DNA of 64,000 nt from Simplicillium sp. C3G150-2 (taxonomy: Eukaryota > Ascomycota > Sordariomycetes > Hypocreales > Cordycipitaceae): positions 3,658,001 through 3,722,000 of the forward strand of contig JAJIYY010000004.1 of NCBI GenBank assembly GCA_022702485.1, read 5' to 3'. Positions 9,797 to 20,045 of this stretch are shown piece after piece (the first letter of the stretch is position 1; every line of letters begins with the position of its first letter). The position numbers and the translations under genes are program-made. The notes beneath the pieces were generated by a model that saw only the letters and a program-made list of their open reading frames with translations, was not told the origin of the DNA and did not search any database.

Positions 9797-10561
9797 ATGA
9801 CGCGAGTGTTCATTACTGGTTCAACCGACGGTATTGGCCAAGCTGCCGCCAAATTGCTCGTCCAGCAGGGCCATCAAGTGGTCCTGCACGCACGCAACGC
9901 AGACCGCGCAGCATCTGTTCATGCGGCCATTCCCAAGGCTGAACAAGTTCTGGTTGGAGATCTTTCGTCAGTAGCGGAAACTAAGAAGCTCGCCAAAGAT
10001 GCCAACGCAACCGGGCCGTTTGACACGATTATCCACAACGCCGGCATTGGCTACGGAGGAACGTCGTCATCCCAAATCACGTCGGACAAAATATCGGCTG
10101 TGTTTGCAGTCAACACACTTGCTCCTTATATCCTGACCTGCTTAATGGATAAGCCAAAAGAAAGATTGTTGTTTATGAGCTCCGATAGCCACTACGGCGG
10201 AGACGAGACGCTGCGCAATATTACACAGTCGCACTCATATGGTAATAGCAAGCTTCACGATGTTATGCTGGCTAAAGCATTTGCGCGGAGGTGGGGCGAT
10301 ATTCAAGTCGTTAGCATGCATCCAGGTTGGGTGAGGACGAAGATGGGAGGCATGGGTGCACCGGGAGGTTTGGACAAGCCCGCCAAGTCGCTGGCGAGCT
10401 GGGCAGTGGGCGAAGGGCCGTTGGCAGCAGTGAAGAGTGGTGCGTTTCTAACAACTTCTGGCGAGGGCTCGGAGCATTCAGGTGCTAGGAATGTCGAAAA
10501 ACAAGAGGAGCTGCTCAGGATTTGTAGCGAGGTTTCTGGCTGCTCGGTGCCAGGGATGTAG
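9797..10561 (+). CDS. Short-chain dehydrogenase/reductase
   Basis: A 254-aa single-exon SDR with all classical elements: cofactor motif TGSTDGIG (residues 7-14), an HAR segment after strand 2 that favours NADP(H), NAG (81-83), active-site Ser in MSSDSHYGG (about 129) and YGNSK (Tyr148, Lys152). The PGWVRTKMGG segment follows strand 6 as usual. It looks like a retinol dehydrogenase/WW-domain oxidoreductase type enzyme; the substrate cannot be told from sequence. It starts at an ATG that opens directly on the first beta strand (MTRVFITG), so the start is secure. It lies between a protease relic and an AT-rich repeat, in a region that looks accessory. Confidence 0.9.
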   Translation: MTRVFITGSTDGIGQAAAKLLVQQGHQVVLHARNADRAASVHAAIPKAEQVLVGDLSSVAETKKLAKDANATGPFDTIIHNAGIGYGGTSSSQITSDKISAVFAVNTLAPYILTCLMDKPKERLLFMSSDSHYGGDETLRNITQSHSYGNSKLHDVMLAKAFARRWGDIQVVSMHPGWVRTKMGGMGAPGGLDKPAKSLASWAVGEGPLAAVKSGAFLTTSGEGSEHSGARNVEKQEELLRICSEVSGCSVPGM

Positions 10562-10908
10562 CCGCACCAATGCACGACGTATCTGAGGTTTACTTCACAA
10601 TAGCTTCAGTTAAATGGCCCAAGATATGAGTATGTTAGCCGTTGCAAAACTCGCTTTATGTCGTTATGTTATAATCATCAGCATCTCCCTAGAACCTGTC
10701 GGTGCTCACCAGCAGCCTCAAGCTCGCCACCCATGGAGCTGAGTACACGAGAACGCAAGATGGAGGCAGGCACATACGGGAGCTAGCGAATTAGCACTTC
10801 CTCTCCGCTACCAATGGGGTCACAGACATCGTTGCTGAAGATTAAGGTCCGCTCAGAATAATACTTAGCATTGATATCACTTGTCCCCTAGGGGTCTAGG
10901 TATCGCGG

Positions 10909-11102
10909 TAAGTAGTAGTAAGAATTACGTGTAGAATACACCCAATCCTTACCACCTAATACAGTTAGCACCTCATATAAGCCACTAGGCTCGAAGAGCT
11001 AAAATAGAGGTTAATAAACCTAGTAAAATAGTAGTTAAACTACTTCTAGATACTTAAATAGTTTATATATAATTAATTATATTTTTTAAGCCTATTTACT
11101 AT
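10909..11102 (+). repeat. AT-rich dispersed repeat, copy 1
   Basis: This 194-bp segment aligns end to end, in the same orientation, with 24601-24793. Shared landmarks include TAAGTAGTAGTA at the left end, AAAATAGTAGTTAAACTA in the middle and CCTATTT near the right end. Most differences between the copies are C/T or G/A, as expected from repeat-induced point mutation. Copy 1 keeps more C and G, so it is the less mutated copy. It is probably a remnant of a transposable element; no open frame or clear terminal repeat survives. Confidence 0.8.
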
Positions 11103-11290
11103 AAAAAATATAATAATTATAAATCTAGGTAATCCTCTTTATTAAGTAGCTTAAAAAAAAAAGAAAAGAGAGTTTAAAAAGTAGGTTTAAATACTTCTAT
11201 TTCTTAGAATATTATATAATAATATATTAAAATTAGCTTAGAAGATTATTTTATATAGTTATTTAGTATTGAGTTAATAATAAATTTGTG
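11103..11290. other. AT-rich tract next to repeat copy 1
   Basis: Extremely AT-rich and TpA-rich sequence continuing from the repeat, with poly-A runs and no coding character. It may be more of the same element in RIP-degraded form; the second copy has no matching extension on this side. Confidence 0.5.
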
Positions 11291-11485
11291 GAGTACGTTT
11301 GCGATCTGCCATAGGGCTATGTTATTGATTAACTAATAATATTACTTGTGTTATACCCTCGAAGTCTGGCTAACCGTAGCGCCTGCCTGCCATTGCTGCT
11401 AACCCCGCTCTCCCGAACCTCCCACTTATATAAACGCGATGCTAATGCCTTTCTGACAGACCCTCAGCAATTATTGTGTTTGACC

Positions 11486-12982
11486 ATGGATTCGATCCCT
11501 CTAGAAATCTTGAGATATATCCTGGATAATGTTGGTTCTCCGCTCTCCAGCTATGCGTCTGTTTCGCGCCAATGGCAGGCTGAAGTCGAGAGACGAACGT
11601 TCCAACAACTGAGCGTCACAAACGCCGACCTCCCAAATCTAAATCAAATAACAGCTAGCGAGTCACGACACCGACTGATTCGGAACCTTACATACAAGAT
11701 TGAATTGCCTCCCATCAGCCATAAAAGACTCAAGAAATTACAGAGCAAGAGTGAAGCTCGGCAGAACAACCACGCCTTCACCGCTAGCGTGCTTTCGCTG
11801 TTTCAGCACTTATCTGCCTGGGGCCGTCAAGATAATATGGAGTTTGCTCTGTGTATCAATGCCCAGTCTCCTTCCGATGACCATCATCTCCATGGCGAGA
11901 GTTACAGGCATGACGGCGACAGGATATGGGATGTGCGAAACGAACACGCCCTTTTGGACTTCGAGTCACCAGATATCTCTCTGCCTTCATTACCACACGT
12001 GTGCGAATTCTCATATCAGTCTCGACGCATTCATCCAAATGCATTGCGTGTCCTGTGTGATGCAATGCCATTCCTTAGGAAAACCACCTGGGACTTTTCC
12101 GCACCGGAACGGCGATTTCCAGAATTGCGAAAAGCCGGCAGGTTCGTCAAAACGTACATCCTCCTCAATTCTACCCCAGTCACTAATTTAGCTTTGTTCC
12201 GGCAATATAGAAGGGCATTGGTCTCCGCCTTATCATCCCTATCCTTCTCTCACTTGCAATCCTTTGACCTCGTATGGGGCGAAACCGAGCCTTCCAACGA
12301 TAACTACATTTCACCAAGTTATCTAGATGAGGATGAGTCGACAGACGATCTGAGTTGCGCTCTCCGTCGAATCTCTCAACTACCCACCATGCGTAACATA
12401 TCAGTGGATGGCATACTGTCCGCCGACCTATTCTGCTTCGAGCCCGACAGCTCGTCCTGGCCAGCACTTGAGGAATTACGCATCTCCATGTTAAAAATAA
12501 CGCCTCGGGGCGAATGGTATTTCACGGGCGAAATCGATCCCGATTTTTCCACCGAAGACAGGGCCTATACTCCAACAGACGATGGAGAAAGTCCCGCAGT
12601 GTTTGACTCAGACGACTCGGACACGTCTGATTACTTCCCGCCCTATGCCAATCAACGTCTCAATGGCGAATTACCCTATTATCCTTTTAGAAACCGGCCA
12701 AGCTCAGATACCATGTCCCTTTTTCTTATTCAGCTTGGCAAGGCGGTGATGCATATGCCTGCTCTGCGAAAGCTTGAGCTTACGTTTCAAACCAACATCT
12801 TTGAGCTCATCTATCAGCGTAATGACCCGAACACTGGTACAGCATCCTGGTGGTTTTCTGCTGACGATGAGTTTGACATGAGCTGGATAATGCCGCAAGA
12901 TGTTAGGGATGCATTAGCCGGCCCTGATGACGCCATCCAAGTCATACATTGTGATACACAAGGCAACAAAACGCGATTGTGA
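11486..12982 (+). CDS. F-box protein
   Basis: A single-exon gene for about 498 aa. The N-terminus MDSIPLEILRYILDNV with YASVSRQWQAEVERRTF is a typical fungal F-box (about residues 3-45), which binds Skp1 and lets the rest of the protein recruit substrates to an SCF ubiquitin ligase. The remainder has scattered leucine-rich segments but no recognisable repeat, and an acidic stretch of D/E/S near residues 360-385. The frame is open upstream to 11348, but the ATG at 11486 opens directly on the F-box, and the upstream extension looks non-coding. Expanded F-box families of this kind are common in Pezizomycotina, and targets are mostly unknown. Confidence 0.82.
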   Translation: MDSIPLEILRYILDNVGSPLSSYASVSRQWQAEVERRTFQQLSVTNADLPNLNQITASESRHRLIRNLTYKIELPPISHKRLKKLQSKSEARQNNHAFTASVLSLFQHLSAWGRQDNMEFALCINAQSPSDDHHLHGESYRHDGDRIWDVRNEHALLDFESPDISLPSLPHVCEFSYQSRRIHPNALRVLCDAMPFLRKTTWDFSAPERRFPELRKAGRFVKTYILLNSTPVTNLALFRQYRRALVSALSSLSFSHLQSFDLVWGETEPSNDNYISPSYLDEDESTDDLSCALRRISQLPTMRNISVDGILSADLFCFEPDSSSWPALEELRISMLKITPRGEWYFTGEIDPDFSTEDRAYTPTDDGESPAVFDSDDSDTSDYFPPYANQRLNGELPYYPFRNRPSSDTMSLFLIQLGKAVMHMPALRKLELTFQTNIFELIYQRNDPNTGTASWWFSADDEFDMSWIMPQDVRDALAGPDDAIQVIHCDTQGNKTRL

Positions 12983-13236
12983 AGTTACTTCAGTCATTTG
13001 CTACGATTTAAGCTGGACAGAAATAAAAAGAAAATGGAGGAACGCACTCATTTACACCACTTTTAGCTTGAGAAACGTCTCTTCAAGATATCCAGATAGG
13101 GGAACACGCAACAGTCCGTACATTTATACAGTTTATACAAAGAAATAGAGAAAGCATTCGGTGTCAATGAACCATCAATCAAGCTAGCACTACTATTTAT
13201 CCAGGTGAGCCCAAGCACTACTCTCTAGCTTGCTGG

Positions 13237-16200
13237 TTATAAGGGATTGGAGAAGGCGCCCTTGCCATCGATAGCTTCCCTCAAAGCCTTGATTTTTGCT
13301 CTCCTTGACGCCCTTGCCGGATCATCATCCTCTTCTTTAAAAGGCTCAAGCAGGTCTTCCATCCTGACAATGTATGTATCGAGCATGTCGCTAATTCTGG
13401 TCACGGCCTCTTCGGTGCGAGTCTTGGCAAACTCTAGCCACTTGGCTTGCAAACCCAGTCGTTTACCACCATTGTTATCATCGCCCACGATCCTATCAGC
13501 TATATCAAGATTATCACCAACACGCCTCACTTGTGCAGCGAGGTAGCCCTTGATAGTCGGGTGCGATATGTATTTGTATGTCATGAGGAGGTACTTCATG
13601 GTCTTGAGGGCGGTGGGGATATCTGCCTCGTCCTTGGTGATTGCGTCCATCTTGGCAGGGTCCCTTGGTTGAGCGCCTCGGAAAGTGGCTTGCTTCATGA
13701 GGTTCATGACTTGCAAGATATCAATTATTTCCGTTCGGTGACTAGCGGTGCCTGGGTAAGCTTCGCCAATGAATTGGAAGGGAGTTTTGCGTCCAGTAGG
13801 GAAATCATGAAAGGTTTTCCAACCACTGCTTGGGAGCCGGAGAGGACCACAGAGGCTTTTGTACTTGTCTGATTCCAGAAAACTCTTGAGCATGCTCGCT
13901 TCGAGAACATGTTCAGCAACCCACTTGTCGTCCTTGTCTTTTGCAGTCTTGGGAACTGGTGGATGGGTGTTCAAGGGCACCAAATTGTCTACACCCGGGT
14001 TAGCTCTTTCCAGAGATCTGCCTTGTTCGATCCAACTATAAGAATGATATATGGCACTCACAGTTGTTACAATCGTTCCAATCCTCATTATCGAACACAA
14101 CGCTTCCAGAATCTGGCCCACCATCGGGATACGTCGGCAATTTTAGATTGATTCCAGATCTTTCGCTACAAACTGCAATCGGGGCTTTGCTGCCTCTTTT
14201 TTCCCACAGATGAAGGTCTAGAGGATCCTCAGATCCCTCAGGAAGCATGTCCCTTCTTGAAAAAGCCTGAGAGACATCAGAAACCGGGTAGCTCTGGCTG
14301 CACTCCGTTCCAGCTGGACTACCACCCTGATTCGGGCATAACTTCTCTGCCGAGGGTAGGTGAATGACAGGTCCGAAGGGAACAAGGCGTTTGCGCAAAA
14401 CGGCAGACGACTCAAACACCACGGGTACGCTGGTGTGATTTTGAGACTCGATAACGTCGCGTGCTTGATGGGCGGCACCGTCAGTCAGACACTTGTAGTC
14501 ATCCCCATTGCCGGGAATCAGGTTTGCTTGGAGCGTGGCAAGCGGGAAAGACTGAGGATTCCAACCGAATTGTTTGGGCACCTTGGCCTGGACCTTGAGC
14601 TCGGCGCCAGCATCAACTGCGTATCCGAATCCGCATCCACTGCCAACAAGGGTCGATTTGGCCCGAAGTCTTATCCAGCCGTCAGCCACCAGCTCGACCG
14701 TGCAGTCGTCAACATCCCATTTATCAGCAAACTTGATACCAAACGCTATTGTTGGCAGCATATGGGCCTCGAGAGACCCAAAGGCTTCCACGCTGACATT
14801 GAAAGAAGGGTTTGCTAGGCCCTTGGTATTGAAATCTCGAGATGGCTTGTGGGTGGCAGAAGGCGCCAGATCTCCCGATTGCTCTGGATAAACCTGTCGA
14901 ACATCCCACTCGGCAATCGTGACACGCGCCTCAACCCGACCTTGGACCGCAAGAGCGGCTTTGAGTCGTCCATCGAGGCTAAACTGTGGGCCAATCGTCA
15001 TGATACCTGGAATCTTAAACGCTGCACCCGGAAGGGGAATATTGGCCAGGTTTATGACATGGGAGTCCCAGTCAACTCTAGCCAGCGCATCAAGGGTGAA
15101 GATAGCCTCAATCTTGCCTTCGTTGTCGAAATGGAGGAAAGAATTCTTGAGATCTAGCCCCCCAGGCGTCAATTTGGTGATGAGAGTGAACCCAAACGAT
15201 GTAGACATCTGGATGGCAGCAACAACCGACGCATCAAGCTTGGCCTGGTACTTTGCGTGCTCCGTCTCGCATTTCCAGTCTTCTTGCAAAATAATTGCTT
15301 CGATCTGCTCATCGTAGTCATATCGCTTGTCCATTTTGATGCCTTCAGAGAGTATGCCCTTGATCCATTCAATGACAGAAGAGCCAAACCAGCGCTTATG
15401 AAGATCCTGATGGCTAAGGGCTCCGAAATGCAAATCGTCTCTCCATTCCTCTTCCAGCCAGCGCTTGTGGTTGCCACCGACATCGTCGAGGCTGCGCTTC
15501 TTTTTCTTCTTTTTGTGCTCTCCTGGCTGAGCAACGATGCGATCCCAATAGCCTGGTTCGTTGCTGTAGTCTACTCGCATCTGAGTGTCTCCAAAGTCCC
15601 GCGGCACACGCTCGAAGTCGTAATCAAAGGTCAGGTCGTAAACCACGGGCTTGTGGCTCAAATCACGCCTGGAGAGGTGACGGGGAAGGGTCTGGTTCTT
15701 GGACTCAACCATACTCTTCGCAACGGCATACTTGCCTGGTCCACAGCCTTGTCCTTGAGGCATCTGCAGGATGGTTCCAGGGACTCCTTTGCCTTTGTAG
15801 ATGTCCTTGCAGTTGCTATCCTCTGACCCATCCATACAAACAGCTTGGATTGTCTGGCCCTCTTCACTGACGGCATCATTGCAGTTGAATAGCTCCCAGT
15901 GTGAACCATCCCGCTTATCCATGGAAATCTGAATCTCCTCCGGGCTCGCAAGAACGTAGAATTGAAAGGCGTCATCATTGGGCTCTTTAGAGTCCGTGTC
16001 CGGTTTGCCATCGCCCCAGGTGTTATCGACCTCGAGATCAAAATCAGTATGAACGTCGTCGCCTGTTGGCGGGCTGGGAAATAGGTTCTCGAGCGGCACT
16101 GGCGGGAAAAGCTGTGGTCCATTGGGGGGATCGCAGCAGAAGACTCTGGTTCTCGAAGCCTGAGGACTGCATGATTCACCTCCACCGCGGTATGCATTGG

Positions 16201-19046
16201 CGATCTGGACTTGCTTGTTGATGTCACAGTGATCGTCATAACAAGACCCAGGTTTGCCTGCCCATTTGCAGTTCTTCCATCGATTGAAGTCGTCTGGAGG
16301 ACAGCAAAGATACTCGTCCAAGTTGACATCGGCTGCATCCAGCGCGGCTTCGAGAGTTGCACCAATGAGACCTGCGAAAGACGCAATATCAACGACGTCG
16401 CCCCAGAATGTGCCCTTGAACGTCAGTGCTTGGTCCGGACTCTTACACTTTTTGTTCATTCCCGACCAGTAACACTTGTTCTCTTTTGCCTTTTCCACCT
16501 CGCAGCAGTAGATTTTGTGTCCGTCATCGCATCTCTTGCCATTTCCGTACCGACCCTGAACCAAGGGCACTTCGCCGTCGTGGCACCGTCCGTTACATTG
16601 AGGTGCGGTTCCGCGCCAGGTGCACTTGTCTGGATTAGGAGCGTTGGACAGAGGACAACAGACGGAGAACTTCTTCTTGCCCTTGCTGCACTTGGTGGTG
16701 GTGAGTGTTATATAGCCCGGCTTACACGACGCACCGCAGTCTGTGGCGTAACAGTCCTGGGCAGTACCCTTTTGCCAGTAGGCAGCATCTTCGGCACGCC
16801 TCTGTTTTCGGGACTGTCCAATGGACTTGTCGCCTACCACTGCTGCCAAAGCTTCAAGGTCATCGGTGTCTTGGTCAACCTGGACTAGTTGTCAGAACCG
16901 TCTCATCAAGGCCAGTAGGAGACAGAGAAAATACATACCGACCAAATCAAAACACCACCAAGACCGAGGGAATTTGCGAATTTAATTTTTCCATCAATTG
17001 TTTCAGGGTCATCCTGGCGTTTTGTTAGCCATGGTCTTGACACAAGAGCGCGTAAAACTCACATAGCTGGCCCATTGGGTTTGATCCCACACGATGTACT
17101 TGACTTGGTTGGTCTTGTCATAGAAGGGCTTGAGTTTCTTCTTGGCAATAATGTCCTTGATCTCACGATATGCAAGGGTACCAGAGTTTTTAGTGCACTG
17201 GTTGCTGTCAGAGTAGGCTTTACGCAGAATGAAAAGAGCAATCGGCAACTCACGGGACCAGGTGCAGCTCCGCCTTTGAAGGTGCAACCCGGCTTGTAGC
17301 AGGAAGGGTCAGATAGCTCGAAAGTGCGACCGTAGAATCCAAGACCCATGTTTATTTTCTCGGGCGGGACATCGTTGCGCCAGTACAGATCAAGTGCGAG
17401 CTTGATCTCGGTCAAATTGGTGTGCGCAAGCACATGGCTTCCGATAGGGTTGTACGAGTCCCATATACCGTGAAGACTGTTGATAATTTATTAGTATCAG
17501 AAGAGAAAGAAGAGGTTGTAAGAAAAGGAACGTACTCGTAGCCTGTAAAGTCTAAGTTAGCCCAATTGTGCAGAGAATGGAGTTTGCGATGCTACTCACT
17601 CATAACATTGACGAAATCAGCGGCTGCGACGCTGTTCTTGATGTCAAAGTGCCGAAGGTACCAGTAACTAGTTGGTGCAGTGAAAGAAATCTCATAGGGA
17701 ATGGGTTGTTGCTTGATGGCTGCTCGAAGTTGGCGTATAAGGAGAGTCAAGTTGACGCCATCTCGGGCAGAGCCGCCACGGTCATCAGCGCCCGGATATT
17801 CCTGCGTTTTGGTTTCTACATCAGAAGGTTATCTCTCATGATTTATGAGTATCCAAATCACTTACCCAGTCAAAGTCAACCCCGTCAAAGGCATATTCAC
17901 GCATGAAGCTCATCAAGTTGGCGATGAACTTGGCGCGGTTAGCACCAGAGCTAGCCATTTCGCTGAAGACTTTCTGGGTTGGGCCAGGATCGTTATACGT
18001 CCAACCACCTAGGGCAATCATGACTTTCAAGCCCTTGTTGCGTTTTTTCATGGCCGTAATCTTTGTAAAGAGGCTCGCGTCCACACCATCCATAGGCGCA
18101 ATCTCGTAAGATCCGGGCGTGATGTAGCCAAAGGAGAACATGAGATGGGTAAGAGACCCGACCGGTATCTGCTCAATGGGCTATTATTAAATATTAGCAC
18201 AATTCTCTTTTTCATGGGGAAATAACTTTTCATCCTTGTGACTAACCATGCCATTACACTTGCGGTCGTTTACCCAGGCCTCGTAGTATCCAACGACACG
18301 TTTTCGAACATTGCCGTTGGAGCTACCAGATCCCTTTTGCTCACAGTTACTCTGGCAAGATTTATCCTTGTCGTCTGTAACCTTACAAAACTCGTCTGTC
18401 ATACCGCAGAATCCGTACGGAGAGCAGCAACTGACCAAATCTCAATTAGCTCTTGGCCTTCGTTTTTGTCCGCACACACCAATTCCACCTGATACTTACA
18501 CGTTGAGAGGGCATTCTTTGCCTGGAGGATCAGCGAAGCGTCCGCACTCGGCCTTGGCATCGCAGTTGCTCCAGCAGACATCGTTGGGAGATGTGTTGGA
18601 TGTGCCACACGCGTCTGGTCCGTAATTACACCAGCCTGTCTTCTTGGGACAGCAAGCCTCTGTAAGGTGGAACAATTAGCAGGCAAATCCTTGTTGCCAC
18701 TTTCATGTTTATGATGTCTTTTCTAAGACTTTTCTATGCCCACCAGTACTGACTTACTATTGCGGCATGGAACATTTTCGGAACAAGTATAGTCCTCTTG
18801 TTGATCGGCTCGCTTGCCAATGAGACTGGTAACTGGGACAGCAGCTGCCTCAGCAGGGCAGATAGCGAGGTCTCTTTCTCGTATGTCTTTGGCCGAGTAG
18901 TCAAAAATACTAGTTTCAGCACGGCAAGTTGCGTTTAGCTCTCGCAGGGCACCGTATGTGCTGAGAGCGGGAGCAGCACTAGACAAGTATGTAAAGAGAG
19001 AAACAACACCAAGGTACAAGACCTTGCTGCCTTTACCTCTACGCAT
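13237..19046 (-). CDS. Subgroup C (killer-toxin-like) GH18 chitinase
   Basis: Large secreted class V chitinase. My model has 11 exons: 19046-18758, 18659-18500, 18430-18247, 18180-17866, 17801-17600, 17542-17536, 17476-17254, 17197-17063, 17013-16939, 16879-14062 and 13988-13237. All junctions are GT-AG, and the total of 5160 nt (1719 aa) closes in frame. A signal peptide starts at MRRGKGSKVLYLG. A hevein-type chitin-binding module (CGRFADPPGKECPL with CCSPYGFCG) precedes the GH18 domain (about 194-545). Its catalytic motif DGVDFDWEYP spans an intron, with the acid Glu at residue 317. About 1170 further residues include a cysteine-rich zone and, near residue 1000, a lysine run before KR, like the alpha/beta-type killer subunits of yeast. 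The last intron (14061-13989) was placed by its GCTAAC branch point and is the least certain. The divergent neighbour is a LysM protein. Confidence 0.88.
17536..17542 (-). other. 7-nt microexon of the chitinase gene
   Basis: The coding strand shows TTTACAG, then GCTACGA, then GTACGT. Without these seven bases the conserved V-M-S-Y-D-L-H-G strand of GH18 cannot be read: the preceding exon ends ATG A and the next begins T CTT CAC GGT. With them the frame gives Met-Ser-Tyr-Asp-Leu-His. This is a feature of the chitinase entry, listed separately because gene finders would miss it. Confidence 0.85.
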
Positions 19047-20045
19047 TTTAAACCACGAAAATGCGTGCCCCAAAAAGGAAAAAAGTAAAGAACGTGTATT
19101 TTTTAAAGAGTGAAAGAAAGTGAAGGAAAGTTAAGGAAAGAAAGAGAAAAGGATTGTGCTTGATCAAAGTGATCTGAGGGGAGAAGGAGGATACCATCAA
19201 TCCTCATCTACGACAATTAGGTAACTAATATAACTCGTCTCGCGGTCTAGAGCGAACAGATAACTACCGCAGGATCCAAATGCAAATCATGAATCTAGTG
19301 AATATTTTTTTTTTTTGAATGCCTCAATTGCCGTGATGGAAGTAGAGAGTACTTCTAAGCTCGGGTGTCTTGTGACCTCTGGCTGCATTTCTCAATTTCC
19401 ACCACATGAGCTTCCAAAGCGAATAAGGAATACAATTGGTAGAAATGAATCCCTCAAGAGCCTGCATGCGTTGAGAGCTGAAAACCACGCCGCACCAAGC
19501 AAATCAGGCTCTCGTCTATTTGCAATGTTACCCTGTATAAGTAGGTCCGTCAGTCTTCGGCTTCTTTCTTCAAGGGCCCCTGAAGAAACTCACGGCAAAT
19601 TCACCTCCTTCACGAACCAATAGAAACACTAGCTTGTGTGGACACCTGTGTACTATGTTAGTAATTAAGCCGGATGTGAAATCAGGCTGAGCCCCTGCAT
19701 TAGCGGCGTGCAGGAAAGCGGGAAAATCCCTGTAACATAGTGTAGCCTGTTGTAACTGGGCTTTGAAGTCACAGGTACTTCCGTATTAGCAAAAAAGATT
19801 TCAAAGTGCCTCGTCAAGTCGTAGGAAAAAGACCTTAACTCCCTCGCTTCTTCGCAATCATGTTCTTCCTGGTGACTTGAGGATTATAATCTTCTTTTCC
19901 TTTCAAGAGGCGCGGTTCGCTCTTTGCTCCAGTCTCTCTCTGTCTCTCTCTTTCAACTCTAAGGCGTTCTCCAGCCTTTTGACTTGTAGTTTCGCCTACA
20001 ATACGCTCCTTTGACCACATTCGTTTTTCTTTTCTTTTGACAATC
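19047..20045. promoter_or_regulatory. Shared divergent promoter region, chitinase/LysM
   Basis: A 1-kb region between two divergently transcribed genes, with AG-rich (near 19090-19160) and CT-rich (near 19900-20000) tracts next to the respective starts. No gene is visible inside. Shared regulation is inferred from the layout, not from an identified binding site. Confidence 0.5.

Larger units (their letters stand above)
10562..11485. other. Gene-free region with an AT-rich repeat
   Basis: Between the SDR and the F-box gene. It holds repeat copy 1 (10909-11102) and a further AT-rich tract to about 11290, with no coding potential. A TATATAAA-like sequence at about 11427-11434 sits some 55 bp before the F-box ATG. 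Confidence 0.6.
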
